NCBI GenBank assembly: GCA_964563295.1
Contig: CAZLWX010000005.1
Span: forward strand, 1 to 64,000
Reading direction: 5' to 3'
Length of the DNA stretch: 64,000 nucleotides
DNA from: Chryseosolibacter sp964563295
GTDB lineage: Bacteria > Bacteroidota > Bacteroidia > Cytophagales > Cyclobacteriaceae
Part shown: positions 51,501 through 58,807 of the stretch, piece by piece
Layout of the letters: each line of letters opens with the position of its first letter
Numbering within the stretch: position 1 is the stretch's first letter
The notes under the pieces: model-generated
Databases searched by the model: none
Told to the model about the DNA's origin: nothing
What the model saw: the letters and a program-made list of their open reading frames with translations, nothing else
Made by a program: the position numbers and the translations under genes

Positions 51501-54423
51501 ACTAGTCGTGACCTTAGACGAAGAAGTTAGTCCAGTGCCCGGCAAAAGCCTCAAACTCTTCAATTCTTCCAACTTGAGCACACCTGTTCAGACGGTCGAT
51601 CTAGGCACAGCGACAAGTCCGGACGGTATGGAATTCACATTCACACCGTCTGGTCCGCTTGCTGAAGGCACAACCTTCAACGTGAGCATCGACGCAGGTG
51701 CTTTTGTTTCAATCGCAGGGCAGAATATCTTCGCCGGACTTGATGCGGCTGATTGGTCCTTTACAACGGCTACAGGTCCTCAGCTGATTGCCTTTAGCCC
51801 GACAAACAACGCCACCGGGGTAAACGCAAACGCAGATCTCTCAATCACCTTCGATGAACCCGTCAATGTGATTCCGGGATTCTCCCTCAAGTTGTTCAAG
51901 TCGGCAAATCTGGGGTCGCCCGTGGCGTCAATTCCTGTAGAGGACGCCGCACCGGATGGTGAGACCTTTGTCTTTAACCTTACCGGTTTCCTTGATCCGA
52001 CGACAATGTACACGGTGTCGATCGACGCCGGAGCGTTCAGGAAGATCGCCGGAAATCATCCCTTCGCCGGCCTCGCCACTGGCGTGTGGTCCTTCACCAC
52101 GGCCGCTGGTCCAGCGACGACTGCTCTATCACCAGCGGATGGCGCCATAGCCAACGCCAACACTAACCTTGTCATCACTTTTGACACAAACGTCAATCCG
52201 CAAGCCAGCAAGTCGATCAAAATCTACAAGTCGTCTGATCTTGTAACGCCTGTGCAGACGGTTGCCGCAACCGAAGCCCAGGTTGCTGGTGGCATTGTAA
52301 CGTTCGATGTTCCCCAAAACCTTGAAAGGGCAACTACTTACAAAATCGCGCTCGAAGAAGGCGCATTCCGCTCCGTCGCCGGTAGCAATGCGTCGCAACC
52401 AATCGCGACGGGTGATTGGTCATTCACCACCGATGCCGGACCTACCGCCAGCGTGAGCCCCGCGAATAACGCGACCGGCGTGGGCCTCGACCAACAACTC
52501 GTGCTGACATTTAATCGCAACATCAATGGTGTAGCAGGAAAGAAATTGCGCGTCAAGGATGGGACCGAGACTTTCATGGAATTCGATGTGACGACCACGG
52601 GAACAATTGGGACTACCACCTATGTCCTCGACGCCCCAGAGCCTGACGGATGGCCCGAAGGATCTATCTTAACGGCGATCGTCGACCCCGGCGCATTTGT
52701 CGACAACAACGAAAATCAGTTTGCGGGAATCGCCGAAGGAGCCTGGACATTCACAACGGTGAGGCCGGATAGAGAACCGCCTGTGATTTCTTTTACGCCG
52801 CCGTCCAATCCCCAAAAGGGATTTGGTACCTCAGAGGTATCGTTCGGCGTGACCGACGAATCCGTATTGGCTAGCATAGAAGTATGGATCCGACCTATAT
52901 CGGGCGCTGAGTATGAAAAGCTTGATGCAGCACCGGGCACGACCGCAGGAACCTATAAAGTCACGATTAGCGAGAGCCAGCATTTCGATGCGATTGGCAC
53001 CGAATTCTATATCGTAGCTACTGACGAAGAGGAAAATTTAGCGCGCAGCCCGGCCGACCCAGGGACCTATAAGGTATACCTTCAATACAACGGCACCCAG
53101 GCCGCGGTACCTTCAAACAAGCTCGGACTTGGCGGGCAGAAGTCTAACTGGAAGGTCTTCACGATCCCTTTTGACATTCCCAGTCCCAACAATGCGATCA
53201 CTTCAATCATGGAAGAGATAACGTCACCTACGCTTGGACTCGAAAACAAGGTTGACTACCGCATCATCAGGATCAATACCGCCGGCACGGAATGGCTCGA
53301 GTATCCGAGTGCCTTCACCACCCTTGACAGGGGCAAAGGATATTTCATCAATGTCAAGCAGGACCCGGGAAACATCAATTTGCCCAACTCCATCACCGTG
53401 CCTCACAATTCCAGGAAAGAACTCTACCAACTGGTGCTGACTCCGGGATGGAACATGGTTGGCAATCCATACCTGACACCAATCTCCTGGGATAATGTAG
53501 CTGAGCTCAACACGGAACTGTCAGGCACGGGCACTCAACTAATCCAGTACACGAGTTCCGGTTATGCGGAAAATCAAAATCTCAACCCGTACGAAGGAGG
53601 ATTCGTCTTCAATTCGCTCTCGACCAACCTCACACTTAAGATTCCCTTCTTTGGACAAACGTCTACTGACGGGCGGAAGAGTTCTCGCGATCTTTCTCGC
53701 GACATCGACAGCAAAGGGTGGATCCTGCCGGTACAACTGAGTCAAGCTGAAACAACCTACACGTTAGGCGCGGTGGGGATGACACCTGAAGCGCGGTTGA
53801 GTCTTGATGATTTCGATGGCGTGACACCACCGCGGTTCTTCGACTACCTCGAGATCAATTTTGCTCATCCCGAGCACCCGGCAGGACGACTGACCCGCGA
53901 TGTGGTACCAACTACCGACGCGTACACCTGGGAATTTTCGGTGGCCTCCAACCTGACGGGGCCGGCTGAACTCCACTGGGATAACACCGTTATCGCCGGG
54001 GCGGATCATGACGTATTCCTGCTCGATGTTGCACGTCAACAATTGATCAACATGAAGGAGACGGGCAGCTATTTGTTTGACCCGAAGGAATCAGCTAACT
54101 TCAGGCTTTATTTTGGGCAGGAACTCAATGTTAGCCCTGACGGCGTCCACCTGGGCAAGGCCTACCCTAACCCCACCAATGGATTGACAACCATCAGTTT
54201 CTCCCTCCCTGAAAAGGGTGGTATGGATCAGTTGGTTTCGCTTGAGTTATTGGATGCCATGGGCCGAACCCAGGGTGTGTTGGTGCATGAAAGAATGGCT
54301 CCTGGCTATCACGAAGCGGTTTTTGACGCCGGAACACTGTATAATGGATTCTACACTTACCGTTTGACAGTGCAGGGTATTAACGGCAAAAGTACACACG
54401 TGAATAAGCTCATCATCAAATAA
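45502..54423 (+). CDS. giant T9SS surface protein with Asp-box, FG-GAP and tandem Ig-like repeats
   Basis: The 2973-residue protein opens with a signal peptide (MKLRLPILILLLAISGIVHA). Approximate layout: residues 60-600, Asp-box/BNR propeller repeats (YYSDDEGATW, YSINNGGNW, STNDGDSW, SPDRGSTW, SDDGGQSW); 642-740 FN3; 742-860 a cysteine-containing beta domain; 860-955 FN3; 975-1310 FG-GAP/VCBS calcium-binding repeats (DFNNDGFDD, DYNNDGFQD, DYDRNGFMD); 1337-1423 an ASPIC/UnbV domain; 1426-2422 nine Big_5-type Ig-like repeats of 109-112 residues; 2422-2880 further beta-rich domains; 2883-2973 a T9SS type A sorting domain (GKAYPNPTNG, NGFYTYRLTV). It should be secreted through T9SS and held on the surface as a long calcium-dependent adhesin or scaffold. 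The caspase gene starts seven bases after its stop. Confidence 0.9.
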   Translation: MKLRLPILILLLAISGIVHAQSYNPVLWQQKDGPLGGEVIDIEFDASSGRLFAIVGDSRLLYYSDDEGATWTKKTTGAGDFNFFNDIEITNNSIYLTTSFSVWMSADGGNIFSEISDNSNFNNANRIIRLSNGRLVVLGNNAIHYSINNGGNWTQGYQPPTSFNGRWLASNDADQIFMIVDERPYRSNDFGVNFSEFSTGIPVGERVNSLVRNNAGTGIYCVTEENIYVSDGNSDWVSIAGGSISDATISDFGGQPSFIEFSADGLGMYFIDNLNKKLHAKATGDGPANWALRQSSFPTTTTDVVAASAKNFPTANTSTAFFGAEDGVYKTTSGGTTFSAANSGIAGMDPSVFFATSFQGLFMQVGQDILRSTNDGDSWSQLSGIPPDGISSFITNSVGDQLYLATSDKIYQAFDGSFWSEITPPLSSLFFPELFAPDADNLFARDFDRIYHSPDRGSTWSPAVTITGLPMGGIGPNDFVFISPFAALWHLRDFAAGVDKLYLISLTYAADVLVSATATDISANLPLNVDDVSNLYASNGKAYAETFAGGLAGSDDGGQSWQMLSLSNPFGVFLARNGYMFATFSGNQIHISRDGGETFQTTTLDLNASIQDIRGIDIDADGIAYLAIRDNFVYASTKSIVVPEAPTNAIELGNIGRTVAIAWDDNSTNEEQFNVSISVDGVNYTSAGVSFDNSCTTPNGRGFFTLENLTPDTDYSIRIVAQSEAGTSAPTQVDILTDATVCSPTIPDNRSWSAVNSQESGFPAAGPKTVGIVHLGNGKYKVSDVGLGLLGGSPFFHSGDVSATFYENCGETLLGDDDRDVRPNGVGTWDGVNTLTLKWRTCRADEFETITFTLNGDDPAPAAPQNPLAYSLTATSIEVNWQTSYFQTSFVVERSLNGTSGWTEVGTVNYPTQRLVDNGPLTVGTTYYYRVKALNAEDEASPYSAVTSVAFSVPKFLLGDNAITNTQSATIGSYFADFNNDGFDDYFTMSFDIETESGSPVIFQNNGAGDFTPVVPVFDSQPYFFATIADYDNDSKVDVLFHAQEAAIADLYRGNGNFTFTKVNSGLGDLANVTAEDIEIQSSSWGDLNNDGLLDLIVAGPRQTNGSQGRLLVYRQNANHSFTKIPAGDMSTDTERSFGAFWADYNNDGFQDVAIANSGGPCRLYKNNGNETFTKMIGGGFDANAALLIAWGDYNNDGFMDMFVPNSAQHALYKNNGNETFTKDVSTQVSQIGQVVGTVWADYNNDGYLDLFTSGFIGVPARLFMRDASVPSVVTFTEIDNEKINDFSVFHYGASTADYDRNGFMDIAMSAFQFSEDGDDVSNANGNLFDNNILTGNWSEIKLNPLLGNKGGVGARVTVQAGGITQTREFPTSNSLVSRSTSIAHFGIGSASTINNIQVKWANGDVQNYPNPPKNQFLVINQDSQGPTISTREPAHESVDINTTTSIVLTLNEAGTAVVGKNLMISPAAGGPAVFALPVTSALKDGNKFTFALTGKLQPLTEYTVTLDAGAFLDKYTNPSPEVTSLSWTFTTIAAPEAVTLSPAHNATGILADTKIKITLDRATTPVAGKFLLLYLHSNLAAPITGVDLGEADQNGNEYTFTLPSKLASNTQYNISVDAGAFVDGNGNESLEFPTGLWTFTVGNGPIVSALTPAHNATGIDANTSLKIDFNADVEAVAGKSVKIFKASDLVNPVHTFDASEGTIDGASAEFELTELLESGIGYKVSIEQGAFVLAVGKNDFTGLAAANWSFTTSTGPVVTELLPANADVNVDANSALVVKFGETVDPVSGKNLKIFEASDLVNAVDVIDLSSATNNGGLEFTFTPTITLAPNTTYKVSIDAGAFVSIAGGNSFAGLNTSAWSFTTSIGPSITGLSPANGSGDIDANTTLVVSFGETVDPNPGKKLRIFEASDLVNAVDVIDLSSAANNGGLEFTFTPTITLAPSTTYKVSIDLGAFVSTAGSNSFVGLNPSAWSFTTSAGPGITTLTPDDGSVDVEVTTTLVVTLDEEVSPVPGKSLKLFNSSNLSTPVQTVDLGTATSPDGMEFTFTPSGPLAEGTTFNVSIDAGAFVSIAGQNIFAGLDAADWSFTTATGPQLIAFSPTNNATGVNANADLSITFDEPVNVIPGFSLKLFKSANLGSPVASIPVEDAAPDGETFVFNLTGFLDPTTMYTVSIDAGAFRKIAGNHPFAGLATGVWSFTTAAGPATTALSPADGAIANANTNLVITFDTNVNPQASKSIKIYKSSDLVTPVQTVAATEAQVAGGIVTFDVPQNLERATTYKIALEEGAFRSVAGSNASQPIATGDWSFTTDAGPTASVSPANNATGVGLDQQLVLTFNRNINGVAGKKLRVKDGTETFMEFDVTTTGTIGTTTYVLDAPEPDGWPEGSILTAIVDPGAFVDNNENQFAGIAEGAWTFTTVRPDREPPVISFTPPSNPQKGFGTSEVSFGVTDESVLASIEVWIRPISGAEYEKLDAAPGTTAGTYKVTISESQHFDAIGTEFYIVATDEEENLARSPADPGTYKVYLQYNGTQAAVPSNKLGLGGQKSNWKVFTIPFDIPSPNNAITSIMEEITSPTLGLENKVDYRIIRINTAGTEWLEYPSAFTTLDRGKGYFINVKQDPGNINLPNSITVPHNSRKELYQLVLTPGWNMVGNPYLTPISWDNVAELNTELSGTGTQLIQYTSSGYAENQNLNPYEGGFVFNSLSTNLTLKIPFFGQTSTDGRKSSRDLSRDIDSKGWILPVQLSQAETTYTLGAVGMTPEARLSLDDFDGVTPPRFFDYLEINFAHPEHPAGRLTRDVVPTTDAYTWEFSVASNLTGPAELHWDNTVIAGADHDVFLLDVARQQLINMKETGSYLFDPKESANFRLYFGQELNVSPDGVHLGKAYPNPTNGLTTISFSLPEKGGMDQLVSLELLDAMGRTQGVLVHERMAPGYHEAVFDAGTLYNGFYTYRLTVQGINGKSTHVNKLIIK
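49777..52767 (+). repeat. nine tandem Ig-like (Big_5) coding repeats
   Basis: Repeat units begin at 49777, about 50107, 50434, 50767, 51103, 51439, 51775, 52108 and 52438, a period of 327-336 bp. Each encodes a unit starting G-P-x-x-x-x-L-S-P, with a central GAF motif (xxDAGAF) and ending W-S-F-T-T. Units four and five (50767-51102 and 51103-51438) are much closer to each other than to the rest and share the 19-residue stretch IFEASDLVNAVDVIDLSSA. Confidence 0.93.
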
Positions 54424-54430
54424 AACCTAT

Positions 54431-55630
54431 ATGAAAAGCAAGTTTTTCTTGTCTTGCCTGCTCACACTCATGTCGGTTTCAGGGCTGTTGGCGCAGAACG
54501 TCAGCACCCGAACCAACGAGTTTGAGGTGGACTTCAGTGATCCAGCCAAGTTGGTTCACACCACGATCCCGGTAATCAGTTGGGTTACTCCAGTGGCGGA
54601 AACCAACTACGCCCAGGAGAACAAATACAAGATCAAACTGGAAATCGAGTCGGACAAACCGATCAAGAATATCACCATTTACGTCAGGGAAGATGAAGGC
54701 GGTCCGAGCCGTGGTATGACCACCGTGCAGCCCGAAGCTGGCCAGGAACTGCAGATGGTAGTGGAGAAGAGTATCACGCTCCTTGAAGGCGAAAACATTC
54801 TCGAAGTCGTTGCCGAGAACGTCGATGGCCAGAAAACATTGAGCTACCGCAAAGTGCACGTGGGAACCGCAGGACTTGCCGATGCCGGCAAACTTGACCG
54901 CACTGACTACGCATTGATCTTCGCTACTGACGAATACGACAACTGGACGGACCTCGTCAACCCGATCTTTGACTCAAAGACAATTGCCGAAGAACTGAAG
55001 AACACATATGGCTATAAGGTGGAAGTCATAACGAACGCCACACAATCCGAAGTACTGAAGAAGATTCGCGACTACGCGGAAAGGAAGTATAAACCGCTTG
55101 ACCAGCTCTTCATCTTTTTTGCAGGCCATGGTACCTATGACCAGACCTTTGGCGAAGGATTTGTCGTGACAAAAGAATCGCAGGCAAACGATGAGGCGAA
55201 GACAACTTATCTTTCGCACAACCGCCTGCGTTCGATCGTTAACAACATTCCGTGCGACCACATATTCCTGGCCATGGATGTATGCTTTGGCGGTACTTTT
55301 GACGCGGCCCTGGCATCATCCCGCGGCGCTGGCGGAGAAGAAGTTTACAAAGAACAAAGTCAAACTGAATTCATTACGCGAAAGCTAACCTACAAGACTC
55401 GTAGATACCTGACCTCGGGAGGCAAGACCTATGTATCCGACGGAATCCCAGGCAAACATTCTCCCTTTGCAAAGAATTTCCTGGAAGCCCTTCGTTCGAG
55501 AGGTGGCCGCGATGGCATCCTGACACTGCCTGAACTCTACACTTACGTGGAGCGCCTGAAGATTCAACCTCGTTTTGGAGAGTTTGGCGACAATGCCCCC
55601 GGCAGCGACTTTATTTTCGTCGTTAAATAG
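54431..55630 (+). CDS. exported caspase-like C14 family peptidase
   Basis: The 399-residue protein has a signal peptide (MKSKFFLSCLLTLMSVSGLL), an Ig-like N-terminal region (about residues 25-150, ISWVTPVAETNYAQENKYKI) and a caspase p20-like domain. The catalytic pair is visible: His233 in FIFFAGHGTYDQ and Cys285 in FLAMDVCFGGTF. The end (GILTLPELYTYVERLKIQPR, then FGEFGDNAPGSDFIFVVK) looks complete. It has no T9SS sorting domain and no membrane segment beyond the signal, so it should act in the periplasm or outside. Bacterial caspase-like proteins cleave after specific residues and may be activated by partners. It is the last gene of the operon, followed by a strong terminator. Which protein it cleaves is unknown; the adjacent surface protein is the obvious candidate. 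Confidence 0.9.
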   Translation: MKSKFFLSCLLTLMSVSGLLAQNVSTRTNEFEVDFSDPAKLVHTTIPVISWVTPVAETNYAQENKYKIKLEIESDKPIKNITIYVREDEGGPSRGMTTVQPEAGQELQMVVEKSITLLEGENILEVVAENVDGQKTLSYRKVHVGTAGLADAGKLDRTDYALIFATDEYDNWTDLVNPIFDSKTIAEELKNTYGYKVEVITNATQSEVLKKIRDYAERKYKPLDQLFIFFAGHGTYDQTFGEGFVVTKESQANDEAKTTYLSHNRLRSIVNNIPCDHIFLAMDVCFGGTFDAALASSRGAGGEEVYKEQSQTEFITRKLTYKTRRYLTSGGKTYVSDGIPGKHSPFAKNFLEALRSRGGRDGILTLPELYTYVERLKIQPRFGEFGDNAPGSDFIFVVK

Positions 55631-55652
55631 AGAGATCAATATCTGAAGAAAC

Positions 55653-55682
55653 GGGTGAGCGATATTGCTCACCCTTTTTTTT
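55653..55682 (+). terminator. intrinsic terminator ending the caspase operon
   Basis: An 8-bp perfect GC-rich stem (GGGTGAGC pairing with GCTCACCC), a six-base loop (GATATT) and eight Ts form a canonical terminator 23 bases after the caspase stop codon. Confidence 0.95.
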
Positions 55683-55685
55683 GAC

Positions 55686-56015
55686 ATGACCTGGATAAAG
55701 ATTTTCAACTCCGAAGATGAGGCCAGGAGCTTTTTGCGGGAAGACCAGCCGCAGTTGCTGATACTTTCAGGCATTCGGATCTGCCTCGTGATTCACCACC
55801 GTGAGTTCTTCGCCGTGCAAGATAAATGCACTCATAACGGCGAATCCCTCAGCGGGGGAAGGGTAAACTACCTTGGTGAAATCATCTGCCCGTGGCATGG
55901 ATATCGCTTCGATCTGTTGAGCGGCCGCCCGTGCGACTCCTCCTGCAGCGAGCTCCGCACGTATCCTGTCAAAGCAGATTCAACAGGTTTTTATGTGGGC
56001 ATCCCTGAGCTATAA
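55686..56015 (+). CDS. Rieske [2Fe-2S] ferredoxin-like protein
   Basis: The ATG at 55686 gives MTWIKIFNSEDEARSFLRED and 109 residues; the longer open frame would start inside the terminator. The Rieske ligands are Cys48 and His50 in DKCTHNGESL and Cys68 and His71 in ICPWHGYRF. The small single-domain form matches Rieske-type ferredoxins or NirD-like subunits, which carry electrons to oxygenases or reductases. No oxygenase or reductase gene is nearby, so the partner is unknown. The gene begins four bases after the terminator T run, so it must have its own promoter or rely on read-through. Confidence 0.9.
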   Translation: MTWIKIFNSEDEARSFLREDQPQLLILSGIRICLVIHHREFFAVQDKCTHNGESLSGGRVNYLGEIICPWHGYRFDLLSGRPCDSSCSELRTYPVKADSTGFYVGIPEL

Positions 56016-56113
56016 AGGTCGTAGGCGTCGGAAAATATTCACGCGATCACTTTTTTATGAAATACAAAGGTGGCTATTTTCGTTTCAAACTAAATCCTTA
56101 AATCTACGTCGCC

Positions 56114-57106
56114 GTGCGTCGAACGCTGATTCTCATTTTCCTTTGTCCCGCCGTCTCTTCTTTGTTCGCGCAGCTGCCTCTGCACGAACAGGAATTGATA
56201 GGAAGAATGGTGCCTTCGACCACACTGCCCACCGACCTGCTGATGACGCGGACAGCGGTCTTTCATTCCTTTCGGCTGGCGGAAAAAGAGCTTGTAACAA
56301 TCCAGCAATATTTCCAGCGTACGGGCATCGACGCCGTGGCCTATTTTGAAATGGACCTGCTGACTGCGGGAAGGGACGTATCACAAGCTATGGCTCATTA
56401 TCTTCTTGCCAGGGAGATTTCCAATCTCATTCTGATTCAGAAAGACGGCGATCAATATCTCTTCTGGATTACTTCCTTCAATAAGAAAGCCAATTTTATC
56501 AACCAGGCGCAAGAAGCCTGGATGGAAAAAAACACGTTGATGTTGGAGATTCTAAAGTCGCTTTACCGAAATGCGGCCAGCACATTGGAGAGAACGAATC
56601 ACCTGATTAACGACTTTCCTGAAACTGGACTTTCCATCAATCCCATTCAGGGCCGTCGATCGGAGTTCTACGCGGTCGACCTCCGCGTCGATCCCCTCGC
56701 CGTGCCCAGGTTTAACGACGAAGCCATGGATCGCGAGCTTGAAGAGATCATGAAATCGTATCCTTTCAAGTACACGTTGACAGATCCTACGTTAACGGAG
56801 GCAGAACTGAGAAAGCAGGGCTTGTATTACGTATTGCGATTCGTCAATGCCCGTGCCCAGGTGGCGAAGAGGTTGCTCGGCTACAATGTGAGTCCGTCGT
56901 CGAGCGCCATCGTCTCCATTACGTACCCGGGATCGGAACCGCAAGTAAAGAACATCCCACTGAATCGGGAGGTTTACAAGTTCTATTTTAAGCATATTGA
57001 TTCTGGCAACACATTTCTCGGAACGAAATGGGATGCTGACGAGAGCTGGCAGCAGGCGCTCATCAATCAGCTGAAAGGATATCGCGACGAGTTCAAGATC
57101 AACTAG
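56114..57106 (+). CDS. exported protein of unknown function (330 aa)
   Basis: The gene begins at a GTG and encodes a signal peptide (MRRTLILIFLCPAVSSLFAQ). The mature protein is mixed alpha/beta with no repeats: AVFHSFRLAEKELVTIQQYF, a helical segment AWMEKNTLMLEILKSLYRNA, and a C-terminal half with KYTLTDPTLTEAELRKQGLY and NIPLNREVYKFYFKHIDSGN. I recognise no catalytic motif or named family. Proteins like this occur in Cytophagales. It probably works in the periplasm. It is separated from the Rieske gene by about 100 bases. Confidence 0.72.
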   Translation: MRRTLILIFLCPAVSSLFAQLPLHEQELIGRMVPSTTLPTDLLMTRTAVFHSFRLAEKELVTIQQYFQRTGIDAVAYFEMDLLTAGRDVSQAMAHYLLAREISNLILIQKDGDQYLFWITSFNKKANFINQAQEAWMEKNTLMLEILKSLYRNAASTLERTNHLINDFPETGLSINPIQGRRSEFYAVDLRVDPLAVPRFNDEAMDRELEEIMKSYPFKYTLTDPTLTEAELRKQGLYYVLRFVNARAQVAKRLLGYNVSPSSSAIVSITYPGSEPQVKNIPLNREVYKFYFKHIDSGNTFLGTKWDADESWQQALINQLKGYRDEFKIN

Positions 57107-57189
57107 TCTGGATGTAAGAACCCGTTTCAATTTCAACTGAAGTTGAAGAAAAAAATTGCTTCATTCGTGTATTGCCCGACCGATTACAC

Positions 57190-57804
57190 ATGAAGCAGTT
57201 GTTTGTTTCCCTTTCGTTTTATTTTATCATCACCATTACAAGCGGCCAGACAGCCTCAACTCCCATTGGCTCCTTTTCGGTGGCGTGGCATCCGGGCACG
57301 GTCGTGTTCGAAATTGGCGACACGCTCAATTGCGAGGTGCGCTTCAACGCCGCTATCCCGGTAGGTGTTTTGCAGATTCGTTCCGACGGACTTGTCCTGA
57401 CAATAGCTCCTGAAGATGTGAAGTCATTTACCTGGTTCGACCCCAGAAAACAGCGGATGCGCAAGTATTACTCGGTTACCGTTACGACTGAGGAGTTTTC
57501 AACCCACCGCGCATACATGGAATGCCTCTACAACGGGGCGGAATTTTCGATACTGAATCATCGAACCCTTGGGCTGGCGTATGAATACCAGCACTACACT
57601 CGCTTTGTGAGTAAGCCCAGCCATGTAAACCGGCAGTATTTACTTGATTTCTCGTCGGGCGAGCTGCTGCCGCTGTCGCGGGAAAATGCCCTCCGGATCG
57701 TTGAAAACAAGGCAGAAGTGATGTCTTTCATTGAAGAACAAGGCATCAGATTCCGGTCCGTCCAGGATTATATCCATGTTTTTGAATACTACGCCAGCCT
57801 TTAA
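57190..57804 (+). CDS. exported protein of unknown function (204 aa)
   Basis: The ATG at 57190 opens a signal peptide (MKQLFVSLSFYFIITITSGQ), so I prefer it to the TTG six codons upstream. The mature part is beta-rich (GTVVFEIGDTLNCEVRFNAA, LQIRSDGLVLTIAPEDVKSF), then helical at the C-terminus (NALRIVENKAEVMSFIEEQG, YIHVFEYYASL). Similar Bacteroidota proteins begin with a GTV-x-x-x-GD-x-x-x-C-x-V pattern. No function is assigned. It follows the 330-aa exported protein by about 80 bases on the same strand. Confidence 0.7.
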   Translation: MKQLFVSLSFYFIITITSGQTASTPIGSFSVAWHPGTVVFEIGDTLNCEVRFNAAIPVGVLQIRSDGLVLTIAPEDVKSFTWFDPRKQRMRKYYSVTVTTEEFSTHRAYMECLYNGAEFSILNHRTLGLAYEYQHYTRFVSKPSHVNRQYLLDFSSGELLPLSRENALRIVENKAEVMSFIEEQGIRFRSVQDYIHVFEYYASL

Positions 57805-57869
57805 CGGCCGATGAACAATTTTCCACCCTACTGACATACGGCTGTCACTGCGCGGATTTTAATTGTTTC

Positions 57870-58292
57870 ATGATTGGTATGATCAGGGATTTCGCTGACC
57901 TTATTGGAGAACTCCATGGCGAAGAGAAGTTGATCACGCAGCGATTGCGGTCGATCATTCTCGAGACCGGGCCACAGCTCCGGGAGAAAATCTCCTTTGG
58001 AGTGCCTTATTTCTACCATAACCGGCAGGTCTGCTTTGTGTGGCCGGCATCATGTATACCGTGCGGCATGCAAAAGTCCGACAAGCTGATGGTCACCCTG
58101 GGCTTCTGTTATGGCAACCTGCTGTCTAACGAGCAGGGTTTGCTCGTCGCGGACAACCGCAAGCAGGTTTACGTTGTGCCAATCCATTCAATGAACGAGA
58201 TCGACGAGCGGTCGATAATAGAACTGGTGCAGGAGGCGATCCTTGTCGATGACGAATTTGGTAAGCAAAAAAAGAGAAAGAAAAATGGCTGA
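57870..58292 (+). CDS. DUF1801 domain protein
   Basis: The 140-residue protein matches the DUF1801 pattern: a helix-rich start (DLIGELHGEEKLITQRLRSI), then PQLREKISFGVPYFYHNRQV and LMVTLGFCYGNLLSNEQGLL, ending in a basic lysine-rich tail (GKQKKRKKNG). A CxxC lies in ASCIPCGMQK. The domain is found in many small bacterial proteins including the stress protein YdhG; its role is unknown. The last eight bases overlap the start of the AlkC-like gene, suggesting translational coupling. Confidence 0.78.
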   Translation: MIGMIRDFADLIGELHGEEKLITQRLRSIILETGPQLREKISFGVPYFYHNRQVCFVWPASCIPCGMQKSDKLMVTLGFCYGNLLSNEQGLLVADNRKQVYVVPIHSMNEIDERSIIELVQEAILVDDEFGKQKKRKKNG

Positions 58293-58800
58293 ATCGCTTG
58301 GGTACATGTACCATCCGGGATTCTTTGACAAACTTTGCCCGGTGCTCGATGACTGCATACCAGGATTTGAGACTCGTCAGTTTATTTTCAGTGTCTTCGA
58401 CAACGAGTGGCCTGATCTCGAGTTGCACGGGAGGATCAGGAAGATCACCAGAGCGTTGCATCGCTTCATGCCCAGCGACTTTGTAAAAGCCGCTCGAGTG
58501 CTTACCATCGTTGGCTCAAGACTGATGAAACTGAATGAGGAAAACACGTACCCGTATATTTTTTTGGTGGATTACGTCGAGCTTCACGGACTCGACCATC
58601 CGGTTGAATCCCTTAATTGCCTGGAGGAACTGACAAAATTGGTTTCGGCCGAATTTGCCGTTGATCAGTTTGCTCAGCGATACCCGGTTCAGACGTCAAC
58701 CAAAATGAAGGAATGGTCTCTTCATTCTGACGATCGTGTACGCCGTCTTGCGCGGAGGCCAGCGCGCCCGGGGATCCCTGAGTTGGTCGCGGTGTCGTGA
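58285..58800 (+). pseudogene. truncated AlkC-type DNA alkylation repair gene
   Basis: The frame starts at an ATG at 58285 inside the DUF1801 gene and encodes 171 residues with AlkC/AlkD-like HEAT sequence: GFFDKLCPVLDDCIPGFETR, IFSVFDNEWPDLELHGRIRK, YVELHGLDHPVESLNCLEEL and MKEWSLHSDDRVRRLA. Family members are about 370 residues and continue after VRRLA with SEGxRPRLPW. Here the frame runs into RRPARPGIPELVAVS and stops; a plus-one shift at about 58745 gives GGQRARGSLSW, close to the expected sequence. The C-terminal half, including most HEAT repeats, is missing and the opposing MBL gene begins eight bases on. I infer a frameshift plus loss of the rest, so it is probably inactive. Confidence 0.72.
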
Positions 58801-58807
58801 GTCTTGC

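Noticed and set aside
49777..52767. Periodic repeats that might suggest a CRISPR array
   Set aside because: The period is about 330 bp, the units are coding and diverged, and there are no short identical repeats with unique spacers.
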